Part shown: positions 11,677 to 21,819 of the stretch, piece after piece | Numbering within the stretch: position 1 is the stretch's first letter | Layout: each line of letters begins with the position of its first letter | From: Plantago major | Taxonomy: Eukaryota; Streptophyta; Magnoliopsida; Lamiales; Plantaginaceae | Direction: 5' to 3' | DNA length: 64,000 nt | NCBI GenBank assembly: GCA_026545765.1 | Contig: CM048840.1 | Location: forward strand, 86,146,877 to 86,210,876 | Translations under genes and position numbers: made by a program | Notes under the pieces: model-generated | What the model was told of the DNA's origin: nothing | The model's input: only the letters and a program-made list of their open reading frames with translations | The model's database searches: none

Positions 11677-12009
11677 TCAGTTCATTGGTAGTTCCATTAG
11701 TCCAAGACTATGTCTTAAGGCTAAGAATCTACTTTCTTGTAGTGGCTTAGTGAAGATATCTGCAAGTTGGTCTTCAGTGCCAATCTTGAGTATCTCTATA
11801 TTGCCTTTTTCAACATGGTCTCTGATGAAGTGATGTCTAACATCAATATGCTTTGTTACGGCATGAAATTTAGGATTACGTGTGTAATCTAATAGCACTT
11901 GTGTTGTCACGTAAAATGGGAGTTTTCTTCTCATCGAGTCCATAGTCTTTAAGTTGTTGTTGTATCCACGAATTTGTGTTGCACAACAACCAGCTGACAA
12001 TATATTCAC
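11677..12009 (-). pseudogene. Copia RNase H domain, C-terminal part
   Basis: The frame shows the hallmark end of Copia pol: KHIDVRHHFIRDHVEKGNI followed by TEDQLADIFTKPLQESRF. It is joined to the reverse transcriptase by a degraded stretch (about 12010-12110) with frame changes, so the RNase H is incomplete. The protein would degrade the RNA of the RNA/DNA hybrid during reverse transcription in the virus-like particle. The 11010-11676 stretch downstream carries no recognised frame. Confidence 0.85.
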
Positions 12010-12105
12010 CTACGTGGTAGAAGTTGCAATTGAGTTTTGCTTCTTGCTAAACCACGAGATAAGTCTAGTACCCGTAAACCATAAGTTCACGAGGTGCTTT
12101 TCCTA

Positions 12106-13690
12106 TCAGCGATGGTCCAAGATAATCGGCGTCGAGTACCCGGCTAAACTCAATCCGCTTTCTTTGGGATACCACAATCCTACATCTATCGTACCTTTTA
12201 CATACCTTAATATTTTTAGCAACGCGTTGTAGTGTGTTTGCATCGGATTTGTCTGAAATCTAGCACACACTCCAACGGCGTATTGAATATCAGGTCTACT
12301 TGCAGTGAGGTAAAGTAGTGAACCTATCAATTTCCTATACTTATGTTCTTCCACACTCTTATCTGATTCAGTATAGGTCATTTTGGTTCCAATGCTCATA
12401 GGTATCTTAGCATTCTTTTCAGAAGGCTTAAGATTGAATTTTGTGAGCATATCTTTTGCATACTTTGTTTGACTAATGAATATTCCATCATTGTGTTGCT
12501 TGACTTGCAATCCTAGAAAATAATTCATTTCTCCCATCATGCTCATCTCAAACTTGCTTTTCATGAGATTTGCAAAGTCATTACAAAGTTGCTTGTCCTT
12601 AGATCCAAATATGATGTCATCAACATATACTTGAACTAAGAGTAGTTTCCCGTCATGATTTAAGGTAAATAAAGTTTTATCAACTTTACCTTTCTTGAAA
12701 CCACTTTCCAGAAGGTATTTGGCCAAAGTGTCATACCATGCTCTTGGAGCCGGTTTCAGTCCATATAGAGCTTTCTGTAATTTATAGACCATTCTACTTT
12801 CTGAGGAAACTTCAAAGCCCGGTGGTTGCTCAACATAAACTTCTTCTGCAAGTTCACCGTTCAAGAATGCACTTTTGACATCCATCTGATAAACTTTAAA
12901 ATCTTTATGAGTCAAAGGCTAGAAAGAGTCTTATTGCATCCAATCTGCAACCGTGCATATGACTCATCAAAGTCTAAGCCTTGATGCAGGTAAATCCCTT
13001 GGCAACCAATCTTGCTTTGTTTCTGGTTATTTCACCAGATTCATTCATTTTGTTTCTGAAAACCCATTTAGTTCCAATCACAGATATTCCTTCTACAAAT
13101 GGAACTAGTTTCCAGACTTTGTTTCTCTCAAATTGATCCAACTCTTCTTGCATTGCAGAGATCCAGTCTTGGTCTCCTAATGCTTCTTCTATATTTATAG
13201 GTTCAATATTTGAGATGAAACATCCAAAGAGAGAATTAGCATTTTCAGCTATTGCTCTCCTAGTCCTAACACCTTGATTAATTGGTCCAATCACATCTTT
13301 TGCAGGATGATCCTTGATCCATCTCATCATAGGTTTAGTGCTAGTAGGATCAATATCCAAATGATTTGAATGTGAATCACTAGGATTTTGATTTGATACT
13401 ATTTCAGTATCTAAGACATTTTGCTCCTCAGAAGGGCAATTAATGTCTGACACTTGCTCAGTGTTTGAGCTATCTGGAACATGTCTTTCAGAGAGATTGT
13501 TTCCAGAGATAGCTTCATGATGAACATCTTTAGTTTCCATTTCTGGAAGTTTCATAGGAAATTCTTCATCATGTTTGTGAGTCATCTTGTTGTTACTAGG
13601 CACTTCATACTTTTCTACGTCAGAGTCATCCTCACTTTCCATAATGATATTTCTCCTTTCTGAGGATTCTTCTTCAGAATCCCTCAGCAA
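12106..13690 (-). pseudogene. Copia reverse transcriptase, split by a frameshift and stop
   Basis: The N-terminal part (13690-12974) holds an acidic lead, then the W-K-L-V-P and G-T-K-W-V-F-R-N-K blocks and an A-R-L-V-A-K-G-F block of the RVT_2 family. The frame is lost at about 12974-12915. The rest (12915-12106) has [24 protein letters not shown] and the catalytic Y-V-D-D-I box, then [13 protein letters not shown]. Both the first catalytic Asp and the YVDD box are visible. Order and motifs match Ty1/Copia. The break between the halves means no active enzyme is made from this copy. Confidence 0.92.
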
Positions 13691-15029
13691 TAGTTCTTTG
13701 AACCTTTCTGAGAATTCATCAATAGGAGGTGTTTTCTTACTTCCTTCATAGAATACAACATGAACTGATTTTCTTCAATTTTCTTTGTTCTTTTGTTGTA
13801 AATTCTGTAAGCTTTGCTATTCGTGGAATAACCAAGAAATACACCTTCATCTGCCTTTGGTTGAAATGTTCTCAGATAATCTTTCCCATTTTTTAGAACA
13901 AAACATTTACAACCAAATACTCTCAGATGTTTGATATTAGGGGGTCTACCAACCAAGATTTCATAAGGGGTCTTGTCATGGTGTTTGTTTATCAAGCATC
14001 ATTACGAGTGTAGCAAGTCGTGTTTCTGACTTCAACCCAATAAATTTCACTTATTTCAAATCCTAGCATCGTCCTTGCAGCTTCTTTAAGGGTTCTGTTT
14101 TTCCTTTCTGCAACACCATTTTGTTGAGGTGTTTTTACAGAGGAAAGTTGGTGTTGTATACCTTTGCAGGTACAAAACTCTTTTATGTACTGGTTGACAA
14201 ACTCAGTACCATGGTGCGATACGATTGCAGATACCTTGTCATTTTTCATGACTTCAAGCTTTTTCAGCAAGTTTGGTATCTCCACCCTGGCATCAGATTT
14301 GTGTTTCAGAAAGACAACCCAAGTGAATCTTGAGAAGTCATCTACAACAACCAGACCATACTTCTTTCCTACATAACTAGTTCCAGATGATTCAAAAAGA
14401 TCCATGTGTAATAGTTGCAGTGGTCTAACACTAGAGTGTCTGATTTTGGACTTGAAAGAGATCTTAGATTGTTTCCCCATCTGACAGGCAGAACAGATAC
14501 CATCCTTTCTGAAAGATGTTCTGGGAAGGCCAACCACTAACTCTTTCTTGGCAAGTCTGTTCAGAGTTTTGAAGTTCAAGTGACTCATTCTTTTGTACCA
14601 TAACCAGTGCTCTTCTGTGTGACCAGATTGACTCACCATGAGACATTCTTCAGTTGTGGCAGATGCCCAATCGGCAACATAAAGACTGCCTTTCCGCCGA
14701 GCAACCAAGACTGTCTGCTTTGACTCATTGTCAATTAGTTTGCAGTATTTTGCTTTGAATTTTATAGTAAAACCCTTATCTGCAAACTGGCTCATGCTAA
14801 ATAGATTATATTTCAAATCCTTAACATGTAATACGTCAGTGATTGTTAATGTTCCCAATTTGACGTTGCCAAATCCCAGAGAGGGATTTAATTCTCCTCC
14901 AGCAAATCTGATATCTGGTCCTGTGTTGCAAGCTTTGTAATCGACCAGATTTGCTTTGTCTCCTGTCATGTGCTTTCCGCATCCACTATCAAATAGCCAT
15001 TGTGCTTTAGTCCAGGAAGCATTACACAA
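13684..15029 (-). pseudogene. Copia protease and integrase, broken near the C-terminus
   Basis: The first frame (15029-13992) starts with the protease signature WLFDSGCGKHMTGD. It continues with the HHCC zinc-binding part of the integrase (HTEEHWLWYKRMSHLN...CSACQMGK) and the core domain with H-M-D-L-F and Q-Q-N-G-V-A-E-R-K-N. The second catalytic position of the DDE triad, normally in a D-H-G-T-E-F block, reads H here (V-S-H-H-G-T-E-F), so the core is probably inactive. The frame changes near 13990 and continues as 13995-13684 with KTPYEILVGRPPN and F-G-C-K-C-F, the conserved integrase C-terminal part. Protease cleaves Gag-Pol; integrase inserts the cDNA. Confidence 0.9.
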
Positions 15030-16560
15030 CAGAAGCAGAGATTAGGTTCTCAATTTACAATTGGAACCATCAGGACTAAACAATCTTCCAGTAGGAATCC
15101 ATTTTTGGATGAATTTCCTTGGAACATTCTTTTGTCTGATAGGAACATAAGGAGGAATTCTAATTGAAAGATTATCATTATTGAGAATTATTTTCTTCCT
15201 TGGTGTGTTCCTAGGTGCTCCATTTGGTGCTTTCAGATACCTGTCAGGTTTCTGAGTTTGCTTTTCAGCAAACTTAGCTTTCCTTGCCAGATTTCTTCTA
15301 GCCCTGGCATTCAGATTTTCAGTGGCTTGATTTAACTTCCACTTCTGATAATTGCTTTGAGCAATTCTAGCCTTTAGCCATCGTTCTTGCTCCTGTTTGT
15401 ATTCATAAGCAAGTCGTTTCCCGATGCCTTTATAACCAATACCGTTTCGAGCACTTGAAGCTATCTGAGATCTTTCTCAGCAGCTTTGCTAGTCTCTGGT
15501 TGGTCCAATTTCTTTCCAGAAAAAGTGACATGGGAGAATTTGCCAGCTCCTGCAATTCTACCCTTTTGAGAGACATAGCACTGTGGGTGTTTACACTTTT
15601 CAGTGTTGTGTTTCTTTTCAGACGTCAATGACAGTTTTGTTTTTGACTTGTTTTTCCCACAAAGGTTTAGTCGCAACTGCCTTTCCTTTGTCAACAATCT
15701 TCGTCTTCTCACCGATACTATAGATTGCATGGGAACCATCTTGCTGAGTACTTACAAATGTTCTTCTTTCCTTACTCTTATTCAGAGTGATAGAACAATC
15801 TGTCTGTGTATTCAGCCCAAGTCCTTTCTTTTCTGAAGGATCTCTTAGGTAAGATTGTACTTCAGTAAGAGTGTCACTAGCTTTGGCATAAGATTGAAAA
15901 GATAATTCTTTCTTCTTGAGTTCCTTGTTCTCAGAAAGAAGATCTTCATATTTCTTTCGTAATTCAGCCATTGCTTCTTTATGTGACCTTTCAGTCTTAG
16001 ATATCTGAGCTTTGAGAAATGCATTTTCAGCATCCTTTTTCTCAGATACCTTAACTAATTGAGAATTTTCCTTTGCAAGAGAATTCTTTTCTTCTTCAAG
16101 ATTTTCGGCTCTAGCTCGGATCATTAGAAATTCTCTTTTATAGATGTCAAGTTCTTTCCTGAGATTTTCTAGATCTTTTATTTCTTCTTCATCACTTTCA
16201 TAAGTATAACAAGAAGTATGTGTTACCTCATCACCATAAGATGATTTCTATGTTAGAGATGTCTGGACCGTCAATTTCAGCAACTCCACACATTTCATTC
16301 TTCTTGAGGCCGAAGTCGATTATATCATGAGTAACTCCACATAATTCTGGTGATGGTAAGGTTGAGTCATCTGAATTGTCATCTTCAGAATCTGTCTCAA
16401 CGTCTAGAGCATCCAGTTGAATTTGGATTTTCTTTCTTTCTTCAGTTAACAAAGCTTTCTGGCTTCTTCTGAAGATTCTTCTATCTTTCTTGTCACACGT
16501 CCTTAGTTTGTTGAAGGCGGGACAATCCTTCTTGAAGTGGCGGGTTTACGACAATAGAAA
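15030..16560 (-). pseudogene. Gag C-terminal region: degraded zinc knuckle, acidic stretch and long coiled coil
   Basis: After the Gag core, a CCHC-like zinc knuckle at about 16555-16500 is split by a frameshift. It is followed by an acidic Ser/Asp stretch (VETDSEDDNSDDST, near 16400). A strong coiled coil at 16124-15840 has heptads of Leu/Lys/Glu (ENLEEEKNSLAKENSQL and SENKELKKKEL). A basic Lys/Arg-rich segment (15740-15460) follows, then an undefined stretch to the protease. A coiled coil behind the zinc knuckle is a reported property of Sirevirus Gag. Several stops and frame changes separate the parts. Confidence 0.7.
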
Positions 16561-17542
16561 GCAGATATCGTTTCCAATTTCGCTTCCTCGACATGATGCT
16601 TTCGAGTGGCTTGTTCAATGAGCTTTGAATATTTTTGTCTTGGTGATAGTTTGAGCTAGATGCTTTTGACTTCTCTTTGGATTTTCTTCTCTCAATTTCT
16701 CGACTGACATATTTGCTCAATTGCTTTGCTGCAAGAGCATCCTCAGTCTCTTCCTTGCTTTTCTTCTTTTCAGAAGTTCCTTGAGCAACTAGAGCAACAT
16801 TCTGCAACTTTTCAGTTGTTTGTTCTCTTTGTGTTGTCTCATAATCTACCGTAGCAAGATGTGAGAAGAGTTCCACTGGAGTGATATTTAGCATTCCTTG
16901 GTTAAAATAAAAGAATTTGGTATGCTCCCAGTTGTGGTTAAGACTTCTGACAATAGTCTTAATCTTTTCTGACGGGGAGTATCTGTTGCTTTCCCCAAGT
17001 GCTACCATATCACTCATGAGAGTGGTAAATCTGAAATCAAGTTCTTCCAAAGTTTCAGTGGGTCCTTGTTTGAAATTTTGAAATTTCAACTTGAGAACTT
17101 CGAACTTGTTTTCTTTGGTTTTCTCAGTTCCGGCACAGATTTCTTCAATTAGTTGCCAGGCAACTTTCGCCGTTTTAGCACCCCACAGTTTACACTGTAT
17201 GTGCTCAGGTGTCGATCTGATGATGATATTACGAGCTTGACCATCCAGACGATTCCTCTTGGCATCTTCCGATGTCCAGAGTTCTCTGGGCTTTGGTTCG
17301 TAAATAACTTGACTAGTAGATCTCCCACTTGTTGACGCATCGGTTTGTGAAGATCCTTCGCTTTGATCTCTGTCTCTACCATTAGAAACCTCCATGACTT
17401 GTTTGAGTTGTTGAATGACTATTGGGCCATTCTTTATCACTTCGATCATTTCGTCACTTATGGCATCAAGGTGGAGCATCATGTTATTTTTTCATTTCTC
17501 GTAATTTTCTGGTTTGAGAACGGGTGCATCACTCAGAGACAT
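16493..17542 (-). pseudogene. Copia Gag core with early nonsense codon
   Basis: The likely start ATG is at 17542-17540 with a LSDAPVLKPENYEK lead, typical of plant Copia Gag. An in-frame TGA at 17494-17492, the 17th codon, ends it. The frame is then open again from 17491 to 16493. It contains the UBN2/gag-polypeptide region: W-x-x-x-D-A-K-R-N...I-I-R-S-T, LWGAKTAKVAWQLIEEI, and K-F-E-V-L-K-L-K-F-Q-N-F-K, then a Lys/Glu-rich linker. Gag forms the particle shell and binds RNA. With the early stop this copy would give only a short peptide unless translation restarts at 17482. Confidence 0.85.
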
Positions 17543-17644
17543 TCCTGCACACTTAACACACAAATTAAATAGTCCTCGAAAATGGACAAAGTTCCTTCAC
17601 CTATCTGGGGATCTAGGTTCGGTCTGAAGGCTTGTGAACCTCCT

Positions 17645-17656
17645 GCTCTGATACCA
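17645..17656 (-). promoter_or_regulatory. Primer-binding site (initiator Met-tRNA)
   Basis: The minus strand reads TGGTATCAGAGC two bases inside the 5' LTR border. This is complementary to the 3' end of plant initiator Met-tRNA, the usual primer for Copia reverse transcription. Confidence 0.93.
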
Positions 17657-17658
17657 CT

Positions 17659-19349
17659 TGTTGGTCCAGATAACGACAAAGTAAAAGACTGGGGGGGGGG
17701 GGGTGAATAGTCTTTTAAAACTTTTGTCGATAAAAACTATTTCTCAGATATCTGAGTAGATATCTGATACTTATAATCAGAGCGCGGAAGACTTAAGATA
17801 GATAAGTGCAGAAACAGTTAAAGTGTGTGTGTGTGTTGCTGAAATATAAGTACAGAAAAGTAAATAACACAGCAAGTATAGTGGTATCTGGAGGTGGCGT
17901 AATCCTCCAACTAATCCACTTCGGTCTTCCAAAGACCTAGAATTCACTAGAATAGATAATTGAGGTCACCTTACAAAAATCATATTCTAAGATTCCTTAA
18001 ACAGATGGTTCCCAACCAAATGTTCCCCCTGAGTTGTTCCCGGCTTTCCACAAGTACTTCCTGTACTCAGAAACCTTTTTGAGCTATTCCCTAGCTTCCC
18101 AAGCTAAGTACTTCCTGTGCTCAATAACCTTGGAGTTATTCCTTAGTTACCCAAATCAAGTACTTCATATACTCCGTTAACCTTGGAGTTATTCCCTGAT
18201 TTTTCAAACTAAGTACTTCCTGTACTCCACGCCAGTGATGGTGTTGGTTTCGGTTTGAGTTGTCAGATGAGCTTCTTTAATAACTTTTCAGTTAATCAGA
18301 TAGCTCTGTGAATCAAGTATACTTAATACACTTTGCAATGTATGGTATCTTGTTCTTTTTACTGACCCAAGTCTTAGATAAGTGTTCAAGAGAATGAATC
18401 TCAGATACTTGATCTTTCGTTTCAACTCTTTCACAGATAGCTGTGCTTGTTTAGGATCAGGACACTTAGAACTTTAGTGCTACTTAAGATCAAGAGCTTT
18501 GGTCGCAACAGAAAGCTTTGAGGATAAGTAATTTGCTTTGAGAGAGTAAGATGTTCAGTAAGTTCTGTGTTTCAGCGTCGTGTCTTCTCAAGCTGTCTAA
18601 GTGTTGATATTTATAGATGAATTTGAGTGCCGTTTAAATAGTATCCGTTAGGCTCAAATTCAAACTATAGATATCTGTATAATCTTATGTGAGTTTTGTC
18701 TTCTTCTTGAAGTCGCCGTTGCTTTTGTTAGGACATCTCTCCGTGCATTAAATGCATTGTACTATACTTTTGTCCTCAGAGTGCCAACGAACTATGCTTT
18801 ATGTCGAGACTAGTATTATCTGATTCTTTGCACGTCCTTATCTTCAATCTTCAGATACCACTTTTATTGAAACAACTTTGTTTGCAATATATATATTTCT
18901 GTTTCAGAAATGTGGTTAAAGCTCAAGGTATCTGAGAATAGATATCTGTGGACACTTTCCTTGTTTTCAGATAGACCTTTCATTTCTCAGATATCTCTTG
19001 TGACACAGTTTGTTTAAAACTATTTGTGTCTTCAAGATATCTGGATAAGGTATTTGAAAAACTGTTTCAGTAATCTTGTGCAGTTTCTTCAAGTCTTCAA
19101 TGTCGTTGAGCTTGTTCTGCTTGGATGTCTTCTTCTTGGTCTTCTCTTCATAAAATAAAAATTACATTTTGAGACCTAACATCCTATACAAGATTAGCTA
19201 GACTATCATACTTAATGGGTTTCCTCTTTTACAATGTTCAAGTGAACCAAGAGTACTAATCACCTTTCTGAGACTAAGATAAGTCATCATGTTGCTGATC
19301 AAAATCTAAACAGATATTTCTGACAAAATATCTAACAAATTTCCTAACA
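17659..19349 (-). repeat. 5' LTR of the Sirevirus-like element
   Basis: This LTR is 1691 bp and, in element orientation, starts TGTTAGG at 19349 and ends CCAACA at 17659. It would hold the promoter and polyadenylation signals. It is flanked on the right by the TSD AAGCC (19350-19354). It is nearly identical to the other LTR by eye. Confidence 0.92.
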
Positions 19350-19849
19350 AAGCCATCAATACCAGGAGCTTTAGTGTCTCCAATACCTTTCAAAGCGATC
19401 TTAATTTCCTCCATGGTGACACTCTCTACAAGATATTGGCCCCCGGCTATACTCCAACTGTTTTCCATTTCGCAGTACATTCATATCAATGGCCTTTCTC
19501 ATGGGTTGTGTACTTCCAACCAACTGACTGTAGAAAGCAATCACTTCATTCTCATCCCATCAAAATCAGACACAAGCTGACCAGTAGCTGTCTTAAGTTC
19601 AGCAACCCCTGCATTCCAGTTTTTCTCCTTGACAGAAGCATGAAAATATGAATTATTTTCATCTCCAAGTTTCAGCCAATCCATCTTTGCTTTCTGCTGT
19701 AAGATACCTTCCTCCACTGTTCTCAACTGCAACAAATGCACAGTTGCAATCTTCTCATCCAGAATTTTTTGTGGGTGAAACCTATCTTGTTGCAACGCCT
19801 GTTGCGCAATCTCTAAATTCTGTCTAGCAGCCATAATCTGACACTCCAT
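19350..19849 (-). pseudogene. LINE ORF2 linker and start of the reverse transcriptase
   Basis: The frame 19849-19541 has the linker words A-K-M-D-W-L-K-L-G-D-E-N and Y-F-H-A-S-V-K-E-K found between endonuclease and reverse transcriptase in plant LINEs. The following piece (19480-19350) ends in T-K-A-P-G-I-D-G-F, the entry block of the reverse transcriptase, exactly where the Sirevirus is inserted. Stops lie between the two pieces and after the endonuclease, so the copy is dead. Confidence 0.85.
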
Positions 19850-19858
19850 TCTTCCATA

Positions 19859-20737
19859 TTAACGTTGTAGAGCACTAATAGGCATCTGTAGGCGCCGCAA
19901 TTTCTGCCAAAACACACACATCGGCCTTCCAATTAACGGAAACTCCCAAATCTGCCTCACTCTTTCATGATAACTCCTCTGTGTCACAACATAATTTAAA
20001 AACTTGAATAACCGAGGCTTGGGTGAAGCACAAACAACCTGTTGTAACTTGAGTAGAATAGGCGCATGATCCGATACCCCAGGTTCTAGTACTTGGAGAA
20101 CAGATTGATAGTTTTGAAACCACACAACATTTGCAATAGCTCTATCTATCCTAGAATAAATAGTACCATGAGTATGCTTGTTTGACCAAGTATAAAAGTT
20201 CCCCCGCATAGCTACTTCATTCAAGCATACATCATCCATCATCAAATGTAAATCCACATACTGACTTAGAAGCACAGGATTTCCTCCAACTCTATCATGT
20301 ACAGATAGAACATTGTTGAAATCCCCTATGATTAACCACGGAGTAGAAATTCCTCCTGATAAACCACTGATATCAGTCCAAAGTAATCTTTGGTCCACTA
20401 AGTGATTTAAGGCATAAATCACTGTGAGCACGGCCTTAAAACATTCATTTATAGTCTCAACTTCACAATGTAACAATTGCGCAGTTTTTGTTACAAGTGA
20501 CACCTTTACCTTGGCTGGATCCCACAGTAGCCAAATTCTTCCATTTGGATGTTGATCATAATTATCCAGCCACAACCATTTCCGACCAAACTTTGATCTT
20601 ATTTTCGCAGCATTTCCTTCCTTTATGCTAGTTTCCAAAAGCGTAGCCATAAACACGTTCCATTTTCTAAGGCAGGAGCTAACCTCAGAGTGTTTAGCTG
20701 GTTTATTTATGCCCCTAGTATTCCAAGCAAGAATCAT
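19859..20737 (-). CDS. LINE ORF2 apurinic-type endonuclease domain (open frame in a dead element)
   Basis: The frame is 292 residues long and has the endonuclease/exonuclease/phosphatase fold motifs in order: ILAWNTRGIN, a L-L-E-T metal-binding Glu, IIGDFNNVLS, TWSNKH, SRIDRA, and the catalytic G-V-S-D-H-A-P. It would nick the target DNA to prime reverse transcription. The domain itself is open from the first ATG, but the linker and reverse transcriptase are broken and interrupted, so it belongs to a dead element. Confidence 0.9.
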   Translation of the reverse strand: MILAWNTRGINKPAKHSEVSSCLRKWNVFMATLLETSIKEGNAAKIRSKFGRKWLWLDNYDQHPNGRIWLLWDPAKVKVSLVTKTAQLLHCEVETINECFKAVLTVIYALNHLVDQRLLWTDISGLSGGISTPWLIIGDFNNVLSVHDRVGGNPVLLSQYVDLHLMMDDVCLNEVAMRGNFYTWSNKHTHGTIYSRIDRAIANVVWFQNYQSVLQVLEPGVSDHAPILLKLQQVVCASPKPRLFKFLNYVVTQRSYHERVRQIWEFPLIGRPMCVFWQKLRRLQMPISALQR

Positions 20738-20916
20738 GGGACATGGTCATGTAACTCTACTTGGCACTCACCAACCTGTAGAGTCCTAAACATGTTCCGT
20801 TTTGCAACCAAATGATCCTCCTTAGCGTGTCCAAAAGAACCAACTTCATTACTTCTCTTACCTTTCTTTTCATTCTCTCGTTTCTTGTTCCTGACTTCAG
20901 TCCATTCCTGTTGCTT

Positions 20917-21438
20917 TTAAGCAGACATATTACCCAGCAACATTGGTTGCTTGTTCTTGTCAGATAATGAAGAAACACCAGTGGGAAGCGTTGGCTCTGC
21001 CTTTCTCACTGCAACAACCATTGTTGAAGGGTGTTGTTGCACACCAGTTTTTGGCATCCAACTTTGTCCCTGTTTTCGTTGATCCCCCTGCACAGCCCGT
21101 TTCTGCGGCACTGCTTTAGGCTCACACGTATGTCCCAAAACATCACACACTAAGCACTTAGGAGGTTCCCACTCATATACAACCGGTTGCTTATAAGCAC
21201 TCTCTTTACTATTCTTGATTGATATTTCCTCTACTAGCTTCTTTGTTATATCTACTTCAACAAGCACTCTTGCATAAGAAATTCTTAACTTCTTTGCCGT
21301 ACATTCATCCATAAAAGCGGTCTACCAATCGCATTAGCAATCTTCCCCAAGCTACTAACACCCCACAATAGAAGAGGAAGTTGCGACAATTGAACCCAAA
21401 TAGAAACAAGACGAACCTTATCCTTGCTAAACACTAAC
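20917..21438 (-). pseudogene. LINE ORF1, C-terminal part (DUF4283 end and zinc knuckle)
   Basis: From 21438 down, one frame reads VRLVSIWVQLSQLPLLLWG...LGKIANAIG, the DUF4283 domain of plant LINE ORF1. A single-base frame change near 21312 leads into the frame 21312-20917, with DECTAKKLRISYAR and a zinc knuckle YEWEPPKCLVCDVLGHTC. ORF1 proteins bind the LINE RNA. The tail is Lys/Pro/Gln-rich. Confidence 0.82.
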
Positions 21439-21819
21439 CTTTTTTAGCAAACATCATACTATCTAAATCCTAGTTGGGGAGAAAAATATATAGCTACACG
21501 TCGTCTAGTATGTCTAGGCACTCAGTTTACTTAGCGGAGGGCGAGAAGATGCAACGAAATTCCAATATGAACGATCTCACAGAATATTACATATACGTAC
21601 ATACAAAGGACATGCAGTTTCACTTTGCTAGACAAGTGGAATCAGTCAATCTATAACATAAAGCAAATACCATAGTTACTAGGTAAGAGCTTCAAGTACG
21701 TGTCATATGTCCAAACAAATCTTGGATGTATAGCGTTCAATGTCAGGATGTAATATGGGTTTTTGGTTTCCTTAAGGAATGATAGAATTAAAACCTTGAG
21801 TTATGTTTTCTAAATTAAA
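21439..21819. other. Non-coding gap, no recognised feature
   Basis: This 380-bp stretch holds only a 60-codon open frame without any known motif. Its last 10 bp (CTAAATTAAA, 21810-21819) are the left TSD of the neighbouring Mutator-like element. Confidence 0.5.

Larger units (their letters stand above)
3198..19349 (-). mobile_element. Sirevirus-like Ty1/Copia LTR retrotransposon, 16.15 kb, inserted in a LINE
   Basis: The element lies on the minus strand. It has two LTRs (1700 bp at 3198-4897, 1691 bp at 17659-19349) that begin TG and end CA, and identical 5-bp TSDs (AAGCC). A primer-binding site complementary to initiator Met-tRNA lies beside the 5' LTR and a polypurine tract beside the 3' LTR. 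Gene order in element orientation is gag with a coiled-coil tail, protease, integrase, reverse transcriptase, RNase H (Copia order), then a 5.6-kb extra coding region behind pol. The coiled-coil Gag tail and the extra post-pol frame suggest the Sirevirus (SIRE/Maximus) lineage. Almost every frame is interrupted by a stop or a frameshift, so this copy is not autonomous. Confidence 0.9.
19350..21438 (-). mobile_element. 5'-truncated plant LINE (L1 clade), split by the Sirevirus
   Basis: In minus orientation it holds the end of ORF1, the endonuclease of ORF2, the linker, and the start of the reverse transcriptase, which continues at 3197-3002. Recognisable LINE sequence stops at about 21438, so the 5' end is truncated, as is usual for LINEs. 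The protein words closely match the second LINE at 53.5-58.3 kb (for example DECTAKKLRISYAR in both), so both belong to one family. Confidence 0.88.
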
